This document shows, piece by piece, positions 34,244 through 43,636 of a DNA stretch of 64,000 nt. The position numbers and the translations under genes are program-made. Within the stretch, counting starts at the first letter, position 1; every line of letters begins with the position of its first letter. This stretch comes from Gigantopelta aegis (lineage: Eukaryota > Mollusca > Gastropoda > Neomphalida > Peltospiridae), in contig NC_054708.1 in the NCBI RefSeq assembly GCF_016097555.1, forward strand, positions 6,852,764 to 6,916,763. Reading direction: 5' to 3'. Below the pieces are notes generated by a model that ran no database searches, was not told the DNA's origin, and saw nothing but the letters and a program-made list of their open reading frames with translations.

Positions 34244-37200
34244 TCAGGGGTGGGGATAAGCCCTTTTCTCCCGGTCTGGGACCGATTCTCGGTCTCTGAG
34301 ACCGAAATTATTTTTTAAAAACGTGTGTTTGCCGGTCCCACTTTTGTCATTCTTGTCGGTCCAAAGCACCTGTCCATTTCTATTATTGGAACAAATTCTT
34401 ATCCGTCAAGTGGACCGGCCTGCCGACATCGGTATCTCATGCATGATTTAAAATAATAAATAAATAGTGGTCAATATGGCTAGTGGCAAGACGTCTGTGA
34501 TTTTGAAGTCTGCCTACCGTATATCTTCGCCTGTAAGTCGATCTCGGCTATAAGTCGAGTCCCTAATTTCAAGCCCTGAAAACGTATTTTTTTATTGACC
34601 CGTTTATAAGTCGACCCATGAAAAACTACTTATAAATATTGAAATATTTCTTATTTTCAGCACATGAGAACAATAATATTTGAACAAAAGAAAATTATTT
34701 TACAAACTTCGGTTTTCACGTTTTGTACATCGCAATATAATCAGACTATTCCAATCAAACTATCATTATTACATAGCATCAGAACGAAATATTCCCTTAG
34801 TAGAGAATGAAAGCTGTTTGACTGTTACTGTATAGTACTGTACAGATGGTTTTGTGCACAGACAACGACTTTATTTATAAACACTGACAACAGATCACTA
34901 CGATAAAACTGAAAGTATCACGTTTTGCCGCCATATTAATACATGTAAGGAGGATAACTCTGGAAAGTACACTGGTTTTTGTACCAAATGTTGTGTGTCC
35001 CTATTGCTCTAGATAGTGAACTGCAGAGATCAGTCTATTTTAAGGGAAAGCTCAGTAATATTCATGAAGTTAATCAGCGCCAAAACATTGTTTGAACAAC
35101 CATTAATGCCAGTGACCAGATTTCAAAATAAACTCAGGCAACAGGTAGTTAGTATTGTTTACATTTTTACTATTAGTGATGACTGTTAATTTAACTAAGT
35201 GGACTGTTGTCTTTGGCATGTGAGTGAGATCGTACGCCTTTTCGCATAACCAAAACCGTTCTAATGCCAAAAAAAAAAAAGGTTATAAAAAATAAATGTG
35301 TCAAATTAACATATTTGAGTATAAATACATGGCATACTTCAACAATAAAACTTGTAAAATAATCCCCAAAACAGTAATATTTTTTGGTGAAATTTTTTTA
35401 CCCTCTTATAAGTCGACCCCCCAAGTTGTAAAATAATTTTTGGGTGAAAAAAATTCGACTTATAGGCGAAGATATACGGTAAGTATATATCGTCAGTCAC
35501 TGAAGTCGGACCTACAGTAGTGTCAATCCACAGCCACTAGGCTAGACATTAATTTTGTCAAAGTTGCTGAGCCAGTCAAGAGATTAAACAGACGTTAACA
35601 ATAACACCATTCTTGGTGAGAGAGCCATCAAGGTATTACACTCCAATTAAAACAAAGGACCCAGAGTTTGCAACTGGTTACAATCAACACCTGTCAACAC
35701 CTATGTACAGAGCTTTGTCGGGTCGGGTGTCCCAGTCCGAAGCAAGAGACTTTTGTGCAATACAAACTACTTGAAATAGCATAAAATATACTGAAATAAT
35801 CTATAAATGTATTTATTGTTGACTGTTCAATGCAGTCTATCCAATAATTATAAAGGATTTTAAAATTAACAAAAGGTTTCCATTTTGTTTGTTAACAAGT
35901 GGGAGTAAGCAGAACAGCTACATGTACTGGTTATCTTAAGAGCCAGTAGAGGTCAAATTTTGTCCAATCAGTGATGACGTTATTAATCTCTTTGTCTAAA
36001 CATGTACTAGCTCAGGCCGTCAAACGCTTCAACGGTGCGATCTTTTATTAATTTTCAGGACACAGTACTGAATATTCGTACTTTTTATACATATATGGGA
36101 TTTAAATTGATAATTTTTATTCCTTTTTTATATTATTTATTCCATTATGTAAAATATATACAATTTGTGGTTTTTTGTTTTTTACCACTGATGTGATAAA
36201 AAAAAAAATTTATTCCTTCCTTTTTTCCCCCTCTTTCCCCTCTCTGTTAATGATGACATCAAATGGGACCGATTGACAATTTTATTTCCCCCCACCCCTG
36301 ATATAAATATATGTATACTTCCAGCTATATTAGTTGTACTATTAGCAGTCAAACAAACTGTGGCTTAGTCATAGATTTATGTTTATGTGCAAAACTGGGT
36401 TTACAGTATTTTGTGAAATTGGTGCCTGGAATCATAAAGTCTCAGAGTTTATAGAATTAAACACCATATCACCAGTGTAGACTCCAAAATATTCACACAA
36501 AATGTAGATGATTTAAACTGATTGTTGTCAGTTAAATTCTGAGGAATGGTTAATATATGGGGAAAATAATAATAATTCTCTTATTAGTTAGTGATTTTAA
36601 GATGAGATAAAATAATGATAAGACCAGAAGTATATTTTAAAACTGTTTAAAATTTATATTAGTTTTAGACAAACACATAATAAGTAAATTTGATTGCAGC
36701 TCTTGTCCGTGAAAGAGATGAACTGGTGGCATTACTGGACGTGCGTGACAAGACGAAGTATGAAAAGTCTAAAAGTCAGTCGTCCGACGAGGATTATGGA
36801 ACATACTCGTGTGTTGAGGTTTGTACAGTTGTAACATTAATAGATTTCACATGTGTGTTTCAAAGTGCATGTAAGATTTCACAGACAGTTTATAGGAAGA
36901 AAATATACCTTGTTGTATAATAGCTTTCATCTACCTGTACAATACACCTGTATGTTCCATGTATTTGTAGATCGTGTTTAGTAGACTGCCAGACAATTTG
37001 TTGTAGAGTAGATTGTGAGTAGGCCTATCCGTATACAGTGTTCTGTGACAGTGATGCATCATACTGTCACAACCTGTGAAATCACTTTTTGGACTTTATC
37101 TTGTGCAGAGATGTGAGCTTCAATACAGGTGTTAATGAGCCCAGCTTATGAAAAAGCATAATTCGCCATAGTTTGGTATCTATGTTAATCAGTGTTTAGT

Positions 37201-40200
37201 CTACACTGTATTTTTGTTACTAAGTATATCAAGAGAAAGATTTAATTGCTTGTAGAACAGTGTTGTAATTTAAGATTTGTAGCACAAAGAAAAGATGTAA
37301 AACAATTTTGACTCTTTACAATTTTTAGAACAGTGTTAAATATAAAACAGCTGGGATAGTGTCGTGCCATCTTTGCTTGCTCTCAGGATCCTCACAGAAA
37401 ATACTTCAGACAGGTGATTCAGATGACTCTAAAGCTGTTCAAAGTGACACCATTGTTTTATTATAAAGTGTTTTTATTTGTTTGTCAGCTGGCTGTGTTA
37501 GGAGCATGTCAGTGTCGCCAGTCGAACCCAGAGCCCTGTCGCTGTGCACATGCTGCAGCTAACCTGCGCAAAGACATTGCTAGGCAACGAGATGAGGTAC
37601 GTTAAATGACAGTGATCACAGAATAATATATGTCTGTATGGGGAATTGCCACTGGTGGATGGATATTCACAGATATTACTAAATGTATGTTACTATCATG
37701 TCTGAGATACAGTTTTGTTCGGTGGGTTATATACCAAACTTTGTGATAATTTTATGTTATTCATTTTACTTATGGTCCCATTATATAATACATAAAAGAC
37801 AAAGGATTTGAAAATTGTCGAACATTCATACATTAAACAAAACCTTTTACACTTAATGGTCTTTTGGGCATCTGTTTTCCAGACCTCTCAAGTCTCACGG
37901 TTTTCCGCAAAATCTCACAGTCTCATGGTAAGCCGCGAAAGTCTCACGGTTTTTTTCTTCTAAAATCTCACGGTTTTTCTCTTGCGATAAAAATCCATTG
38001 TAGTTCAAACAATTTCTGTTCTTGCTCAGTCGAGTTCTCGGCCAATCCGGCCAGAAATAACAAACGAAGTGAGAAGACTGGACCCAACAATCCATATTTA
38101 GAAAATCAATGCCAAATAAGGTTATCGCTACCAGTCTCTCGCATTCTCGTTGGAGAGTTTGCACGCGTGACGTAGAAGTGAAAATTCCCTGATGTCACCT
38201 GTCAAATATTGTTTTCTACACAAAAGAACGACCAGTTTATTTTGCTTAGCACTTGATTATGTATGAATAGGTCAATCTCCAGGTTTTTACTGAAATCTCC
38301 AGGTTTTTGGACTTCAGTGTCCAGGTTTCCAGTGCCTCAACCGGTTTCCAGTGCCTCAAGGTTGAGAGGTGTGATTTTCATGCAATGACATCCAGCATAA
38401 ATTATATTATTCTAGGAAATGCTTCGACCCTAACCATGATACTATTTTTGGTCTATAACTAACTCCATTGCGATTTTTTTTTTTTTTGAACTTGTTTTCA
38501 CTTGACCTTAGGCAAGTATATATTAAGTTTAAAAAATGGTCTCATATGTGACTAAATTGATCACAACATAGAGGGCTGTATTAAAAACAGTTTTACTGCT
38601 GTGATAATGATTCTTTTCTGTAGCTAAACTCAGTTGGGGGCGGGATTTAGCTCTGTCCATTGAGTGCTTGCTTGTGTCGCAGGATCGAACCACCTTGGTG
38701 GATCCTTTCAACTGATTGGTTTTTTTTGTCACAACTGGTCAACGGCCATGGTATGTGCTTTCCTGTCTGTGTGAAAGTGCATATAAAAGATCCCTTGCTG
38801 TATTAGGAAAAATGTAGCAGGTTTCATCTGATGACTACAAGTCAGAATTACAAAATGTTTGACATCCAATAGCTGATGATTAATTAAACAATGTGTTCTA
38901 GTGGTGTCGTTAAACAAAACAAACTTTTCTTCTGATAACTACGGGTCAGAATTACCAAATGTTTGACATCCAATAAACAATGATTTATTAATGAATGTGC
39001 TTTAGTGGTGTCGTTAAACAAAACAAACTTTAGCTGACCTCCGTTTTGCCATTTTAGACAGAGCTATATAAACACTGGCACTAACCTATGTTTTGGTTTT
39101 TTAGATAGAGCTATATAAACACCGGTGCTAACCTCTGTTTTAGTTTCTCAGATAGAGCTATATAAACACTGGTGCTAACCTCTGTTTTAGTTTCTTAGAT
39201 AGAGCTATATAACAACTGGGGATAACCTCTGTTTTAGTTTCTCAGATAGAGCTATACAAACACTGGCGCTAAGCTCTGTTTTAATTTCTCAGATAGAGCT
39301 ATATAAACACTGGTGCTAACCTCCGTTTTGGTGTTTCAGATAGGGCTGTAAAAACACTGGCGTTAACCTCTGTTTTAGTTTCTCAGATAGAGCTATACAA
39401 ACACTGGTGTTAACCTCTGTTTTGGTGTTTCAGATAAAGCTGTACAAACACTGGTGCTAACCTCTGGTTTGCTGTTTCAGATAGAGCTATACAAACACTG
39501 GTGTTAACCTCCGTTTTGGTGTTTCAGATAGAGCTGTAGAAACACTGGTGTTAACCTCCATTTTGCTGTTTCAGATTGAGCTATACAAACATCGGCGCGA
39601 CGAGGCCTACATGACGGTTGATGCGTACCGGAAGGCGTTTGAGGAACAGCTCCAGAAGACCAAGACGCTCAGTCTCAGGTTCGCCGAACTCGCCGTGCCA
39701 GGGTCGTCGAAGGCCGTGAAGGCCAAGGCCGCCATCAAGTGGCTCATCAGTGTCCTCAATGATGGTAAGTCAGGGCTCATCAGTGTCCTCAATGATGGTA
39801 AGTCAGTGTCCTCAATGATGGTAAGTCAGTGTCCTCAATGATGGCAAATTCAGTGTCCTCTATGACGTTAAGTCAGTGTCCTCACTGATGGTAAATGATA
39901 TTGCACATGCACTCATCTACTAATGTTTGTATATTTCAGATGACCTGAATGATCCGGTGAACCAGCCAGCCAAGTCCAGGACGACACTGAACGGTCCGTT
40001 TCCGAATGATTTGAACACCAAGTCCACCAATGGACCAATGAGCCCCCAGGATCTGGTCACACTGTTAACAGAAATGGTAAAACTGTTTACCTTACGATGA
40101 ATTATTGGACTGTGATGGGCCATTATAATGATGAATTATTGGACTGATGGACCACTCTAATGATGAATTATTGGACTCTGATGGGCCACTGTAATGATGA

Positions 40201-42981
40201 ATTATTGGACTGTGATGGGCCATTATAATGATGAATTATTGGACTGTGATGGGCCACTGTAAAGATGAATTATTGGACTGTGATGAGCCACTGTAATGAT
40301 GAATTATTGGACTGTGATGGGCCATTATAATAATGAATTATTGGACTGTGATGGGACACTGTATTGATGAACTATTGGACTGTGATGGGACACTGTATTG
40401 ATGAACTATTGGACTGTGATGGGCCATTATAATGATGAATTATTGGTCTGTGATGGGCCACTATAATGATAAACTATTGGACTGTGATGGGCCACTGTAT
40501 TGATGAATTATTGGACTGTGATGGGCCATTATAATAATGAATTATTGGACTGTGATGGGACACTGTATTGATAAACTATTGGACTGTGATGGGACACTGT
40601 ATTGATGAATTATTGGACTGTGATGGGCCATTATAATGATGAATTATTGGTCTGTGATGGGCCACTATAATGATAAACTATTGGACTGTGATGGGCCACT
40701 GTAATGATAAACTATTGGACTGTGATGGACCACTGTATTGATGAACTATTGGACTGTGATGGGCCACTATAATGATAAACTACTGGACTGATGGGTCACT
40801 GTATTGATGAACTATTGGACTGTGATGGGCCATTATAATGATGAATTATTGGACTGTGATGGGCCACTGTAATGATGAATTATTGGACTGATGGGACACT
40901 GTATTGATGACTATTGGACTGTGATGGTCCACTATAATGATAAACTATTGGACTGTGGTGTGCCATTATAATGATGAATTATTGGTCTGTGATGGGATAC
41001 TGTATTGATGAACTATTGGACTGTGATGGGCCACTATAATGATAAACTATTGGACTGTGATGGGCCACTATTGATGAATTTTTGGACTGTGGTGGGCCAT
41101 TGTAATGATGAATTATTGGATTGATGGGCCATTGTAATGATGAACTGTTGGACTGTGGTGAGCCATTGTAATGAAAAACTATTGGACTGTGGTAGGCCAT
41201 TACAATGATGAATTATTGGACTGGTGGGCCATTGTAATGATGAATTATTGGACTGTGGTGGCCCATTGTAATGATGAACTATTGGACTGAAGTGCTATTG
41301 TAATGAATTACCTTCATTTATTCATCCAGTGCTCCACAACTGGTATATCAAAGATGATATGTGTAATCAGACCTAGACTTGAAAAAATCCTGAGAAAATT
41401 GTTCCCATAACCCTATTAATACCATATAAATTTACATGCTGAGAGAAGCTAAACATTGCTGTTTTTTAATTAGTCTGAGGGGAGTGATGGCGAAATCTGT
41501 GTAATATTTCCTGAATTAGGATCTGGGTATGCATTTGTATGCATGACTGATGATGTTAAGATCTAAAGACGTTATTAGAGACTTGAGTCTTGACTTTAAA
41601 ACTTTTATAAGCATGGGACCAGGAACTTGTTCCACTCAAGGTCGAGGTGCACCCATCTTGGGTGGGATGAACTTAAAAAACAAAGACTCCTAGCTGCTAA
41701 TTGGTAAGCTATGATATCACTATGGCGTTTGATGTAGTGACGGCATAGCCTATGATGCTTTTATGATTTTGTAGCACTAAGATAGCTTGAAAAATTCCTA
41801 GCCAGGGCTGAGCAATTTCAAATTTCTTTATCCATGACCTGGTTGGTAGGAGAATCATATGTCATAGAACCATGTAGTAGTCTGACTGTGCAGTCCTGGT
41901 TGCTGTAGTTGAGAACTAATCTCTGATTACATAAATATAGGCAGCATCAGAGAGGAATAACACATTCACCCAACCGTATCAGTTAGTTATTATCAGAGAG
42001 GAATAACACATTCACCCAACCGTATCAGTTAGTTATCATCAGAGAGGAATAACACATTCACCCAACCGTATCAGTTAGTTATCATCAGAGAGGAATAACA
42101 CATTCACCCAACCGTATCAGTTAGTTATCATCAGAGAGGAATAACACATTCACCCAACCGTATCAGTTAGTTATCATCAGAGAGGAATAACACATTCACC
42201 CAACCCGTATCAGTTAGTTATCATCAGAGAGGAATAACACATTCACCCAACCGTATCAGTTAGTTATCATCAGAGAGGAATAACACATTCACCCAACCCG
42301 TATCAGTTAGTTATCATCAGAGAGGAATAACACATTCACCCAACCCGTATCAGTTAGTTATCATCAGAGAGGAATAACACATTCACCCAACCGTATCAGT
42401 TATCATCAGAGAGGAATAACACATTCACCCAACCATATCAGTTAGTTATTATTTTGAATCCATGTACTCATTAGATTACTGCTTGCTGGATGAACAAATA
42501 ATCGTGTGAAAATATTGATGTATTTGTAAACAGCTGGTACATATTTAATTACATAATCATAGCTATTTTCAGAGTTATTCTGAAACCTGATACACAGATT
42601 CTATGGGGCAGTATTAACAAAATAATATATATTTCTAAAACAAAAGTAAATTAATTTTAACAAATTAAAATTGACGTGATGTTTAGCATTGAAAAAGTAA
42701 ATAGTGGAACTGTCTAAGATAACAGACCTGTTGTATATTTTAATACCCAGGAGAATTTTTGTATTGATGATTCCTTTTTCTTTGATTGCTTAGGTATATT
42801 ATGACAGTGAAACAGATGTGCATGTATGCGATTTTATATAGGTTTTTTTTTGTGATTGCAGCTTCATGAAAAGTCTGAAGCCCTTGCCCACCAGAAGCTT
42901 GCTGCCCAAGTTCTTGCCAGTAAATTACATGCAGCCGAAAGTAAACTAGCAGCACGCGGAGATGAGGTTTTTACTCAATAA
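21806..42981 (+). CDS. CCDC125: CCDC125, coiled-coil domain-containing protein 125 (complete, eleven exons)
   Basis: The vertebrate homologue (kenae) is a cytoplasmic coiled-coil protein linked to cell motility and Rho signalling. Exons: 21806-22280, 22863-22927, 23916-24002, 24257-24328, 28167-28252, 33863-33945, 36700-36818, 37489-37596, 39575-39764, 39940-40076, 42862-42981 (TAA). All are GT-AG with phase kept; 513 residues against about 511 in human. Family marks: GDLGLGEGLKPGG at residues 23-35; a coiled coil at about 165-290; the block LAVLGACQCRQ with a Cys-rich stretch from residue 330; DEAYMTVDAYRKAFEEQL; and PQDLVTLLTEMLHEKSEALA near the end. The vertebrate tail after this point is not matched. 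Start: first ATG after the GC-richer promoter, with the conserved motif soon after. Splice sites of exons 6 and 9 lie in tandem repeats, and an alternative to exon 5 may exist at 32406. Confidence 0.92.
22449..22466. repeat. (AC)n microsatellite
   Basis: About nine CA units in CCDC125 intron 1. Confidence 0.9.
22928..23915. other. CCDC125 intron 2, unassigned GC-richer patch
   Basis: The intron is AT-rich except for about 23330-23640, which is GC-richer and internally repetitive (CTAGGAGAAG...AACTCCAAA occurs twice). It may be a decayed repeat, but I cannot name the family. Confidence 0.4.
24540..24793. mobile_element. Probable hAT-like fragment
   Basis: It starts CAGGCCTCTGA and ends TATGAGCCCTG, with TTAGCCAATT and AATTGGCTA inside as in the 15445 element. 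The head resembles that at 19033 (CATTCGCGCGTCG; GCATAAG). I see no target duplication. Confidence 0.4.
24794..26325. other. CCDC125 intron 4, no recognised feature
   Basis: AT-rich sequence. A weak inverted pair (TAATCGG at about 25552 and CCGATTA at about 25578) is flanked by CTAGTT/AACTAG-like bases, too short to assign. Confidence 0.4.
26326..26504. mobile_element. Small hAT-like element with 6-bp duplication
   Basis: The ends CAGGGTTGGCAATTC and, inverted, CAGGGGTGGGAATTG match the classical hAT terminus. TCTGGT is present at 26320-26325 and 26505-26510. 179 bp, non-autonomous. Confidence 0.7.
27536..27727 (-). repeat. SINE, minus strand, tail shortened
   Basis: Read on the minus strand it has the tRNA-like head (GGGACGTAGCCCAGTGGTAA), the GGGCTATTTCTCGTTCCAGC block, CTGGTATATCAAAG and GCATATAAAAGATCCC, and ends in TTAAATAAAACATTTCTTTC. 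The section between the ATAAAAGATCCC block and the tail is missing. Confidence 0.9.
27843..28035 (-). repeat. Dispersed repeat R1, copy 1
   Basis: Similar to 50262-50450 and 57415-57630 on the opposite strand. Shared blocks on the minus strand are TTTACTACAAGTTATTTATT, TTGTTATTTCCAAAACACTT and TGTAGGAGGATG. The family and ends are unknown. Confidence 0.7.
28300..28690 (+). repeat. GT-rich minisatellite in CCDC125 intron 5
   Basis: Imperfect units of GAGTCTGGTTGTGGTGA and GAGAGAGTTTGGGTTGGTTT alternate, about six to eight times, just downstream of exon 5. Confidence 0.8.
30774..31040 (-). repeat. Second SINE family (B), complete copy with target duplication
   Basis: On the minus strand it opens with a tRNA-like head (GGCCTCGGTGGCGTAGTGG, then GGTAGGTACCGGCTTC) and continues into a body different from the common SINE (contains GTCCTGGACAAACAGCCC and ends AAGTTGAAATGAAA). 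TGTGAAACTAGA is duplicated at 30762-30773 and 31041-31052. Other copies: 55116-55366 and a fragment at 63765-63880. Confidence 0.85.
31800..32116 (-). repeat. SINE, minus strand
   Basis: Has the family's 3' part (CTAGAGCACATTGATTAATT and TATTGGATGTCAAACACTTG as written on plus), CTTTGATATACCAGTAGT, and a diverged tRNA-like head ending near 32116. Fairly old by its divergence. Confidence 0.8.
32406..32518 (+). CDS. CCDC125: Possible mutually exclusive alternative to CCDC125 exon 5
   Basis: The block is preceded by CTGGTTTAG, followed by GTAACA, and is open for 37 codons plus 2 bases. It enters in phase 0 and leaves in phase 2, exactly like exon 5 (28167-28252). It codes for an acidic stretch (DSDSEVEVEEVEDVEY) and ends WDYEVLYDR, compared with WAVRFDR in exon 5. 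Using both exons gives an in-frame TAG after eleven codons; using neither shifts exon 6 into a stop. So only one of the two can be used in a full-length message. Exon 5 is the one that matches vertebrate CCDC125. No expression evidence; a chance open block in a GC-richer patch is possible. Confidence 0.35.
33139..33171. repeat. Short hairpin in CCDC125 intron 5
   Basis: CCATGTAAGA and TCTTACATGG face each other across a short AT loop. Confidence 0.6.
33474..33593. repeat. Strong hairpin, 41-bp arms
   Basis: Left arm 33474-33514 and right arm 33553-33593 are reverse complements with a single mismatch, separated by 38 bp. The arms contain GTGGTCATGTGGGATAG and its complement. The hairpin sits directly upstream of the acceptor repeats of exon 6, and may be a foldback MITE. 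Confidence 0.85.
33601..33880 (+). repeat. 51/52-bp tandem repeat containing the acceptor of CCDC125 exon 6
   Basis: Acceptor AGs end at 33606, 33656, 33707, 33759, 33811 and 33862; the last is the true one. Spacing is 50 to 52 bp. Apart from the first, diverged unit, each has TTTCCAG followed by AGTTTGCCAGGAGAATG, the true exon start, before returning to GTTACCAGTAACAAAAAA. Reading from a decoy in the host frame ends at TAA ten codons on (CAG TAA). Confidence 0.95.
34245..36300. mobile_element. hAT-like element with 8-bp duplication, carrying a nested insertion
   Basis: Left end CAGGGGTGGGGATAA; right end, inverted, CAGGGGTGGGGGGAAATAA. ATATAAAT is duplicated exactly at 34237-34244 and 36301-36308. 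A different element is nested at 34517-35479. I found no readable transposase in the remaining 1.1 kb, so it is probably non-autonomous. Confidence 0.8.
34517..35479. mobile_element. Tc1/mariner-like (possibly pogo group) MITE nested in the hAT-like element
   Basis: The ends CCGTATATCTTCGCC are perfect inverted repeats flanked by TA on both sides (34515-34516, 35480-35481). Subterminal TATAAGTCGA motifs occur near both ends. 963 bp, no transposase frame. The TA duplication and end type suggest Tc1/mariner; the subgroup is a guess. Confidence 0.75.
37880..38373. mobile_element. Probable MITE with ACCTCTCAA ends
   Basis: The left CAGACCTCTCAAG faces the right TTGAGAGGTGTG. TTTTC occurs next to both ends. 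Internal TCTCACGG repeats sit at the left and CAGGTTT repeats at the right. CCDC125 intron 8. Confidence 0.45.
38638..39030 (+). repeat. SINE with duplicated tail
   Basis: The tRNA-like head (GGCGGGATTTAGCTCTGTC) with GGATCGAACC is followed by GGCCATGGTATGTGCTTTCC, GTGCATATAAAAGATCCC and a tail ending GTGTCGTTAAACAAAACAAA at about 38928. The tail section is then repeated at 38930-39030. The acceptor array of exon 9 starts right after it. Confidence 0.9.
39040..39574 (+). repeat. 47-bp tandem repeat of the 3' splice site of CCDC125 exon 9
   Basis: Twelve AGs end at 39057, 39104, 39151, 39198, 39245, 39292, 39339, 39386, 39433, 39480, 39527 and 39574, every one exactly 47 bp from the next; only the last is the real acceptor. 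Most units hold a branch-site-like CTAAC (TTAAC in some), a pyrimidine-rich stretch, CAG or TAG, and then ATAGAGCTATAYAAACACTGG, a near copy of the exon start ATTGAGCTATACAAACATCGG. In the host frame a decoy start runs into TAA about nine codons on, inside that same TAAC. Confidence 0.97.
39755..39900 (+). repeat. Repeated 5' splice site of CCDC125 exon 9
   Basis: The exon end GTGTCCTCAATGATG and donor GTAAGT at 39765 recur with donors at 39798 and 39821; then come a GC variant at 39844, a decayed copy, and GTAAAT at 39891. Steps are 33, 23 and 23 bp. Use of the donor at 39798 would add 33 bases, that is eleven residues (GKSGLISVLND) in frame without a stop. Confidence 0.92.
40083..41310 (+). 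repeat. 34-bp minisatellite, about 36 units
   Basis: Unit built of ATGATGAATTATTGGACTG and TGATGGGCCACTGTA, with point and small-length variants. It begins just after the donor of CCDC125 exon 10 but contains no exon sequence that I can see. Confidence 0.95.
41318..41372 (+). repeat. SINE fragment
   Basis: TCATCCAGTGCTCCACAACT followed by GGTATATCAAAG matches the SINE middle. Only about 55 bp are recognisable. Confidence 0.5.
41944..42452 (+). repeat. 46-bp minisatellite, about 11 units
   Basis: Nearly identical units of CATCAGAGAGGAATAACACA with ACCCAACCGTATCAGTTAG. A C-insertion variant (AACCCGTATC) recurs in three of the later units. CCDC125 intron 10. Confidence 0.95.
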
Positions 42982-43600
42982 CAAACACTTTCAGCCATTT
43001 CCAGTCTGGCCAAGAAGTTGAAAGTCATGACCTCATATGATTAAAAGAGAAAGTGTCAGCAGTTTTCAGTCTTAGTCTGGCTAATAACTTTGAGGTTATG
43101 ATCACAGAATCTAAAAGTAAAAGTTGAACATTCACAGGCTTCCAGTCTAAGGTTATGACCACATTATCTGATTACAAGTTAAATGTTTATTGGTTTCCAG
43201 TCTAGTCAATAAATGAGGTTATCACTACATCATCTAATATCTAAAATTAAGAGTTAAACATTCAAGGGCTTCCAGTCTAAAGTTATCACTACATTATCTG
43301 ATTAAAACTCATTGGCTTCCAGTCTGGCCAATAACTCTGAGGTTATGACCCCATTATCTGATTAGATGTTAAACATTCAAGGGCTTCCACTCTAAGGCTA
43401 TCACTACATTATCTGATTAAAACTCTTTGGCTTCCAGTCTGGCCAATAACTCTGAGGTTATGACCACATCATCTGAATAAAAGTTAAACATTCATGGGCT
43501 TCCAGTCTGAGGTTATGACCATATAATCTGATTAAAAGTCTAGCCAATAACTCTGAGGTTATGATCACATCATCTAAGACCGACTCACAAGTTTATAGAT
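42982..43600 (+). repeat. Degenerate repeats in the CCDC125 3' untranslated region
   Basis: Blocks GGCTTCCAGTCT, CCAATAACTCTGAGGTTATG and ACCACATTATCTGATTAAAA recur with varying spacing from directly after the stop codon. AATAAA at 43208-43213 is a candidate polyadenylation signal within them. Confidence 0.75.
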
Positions 43601-43636
43601 TGTCTGCCTCTTAAATTGGAGGTTATGGCTACTTAA

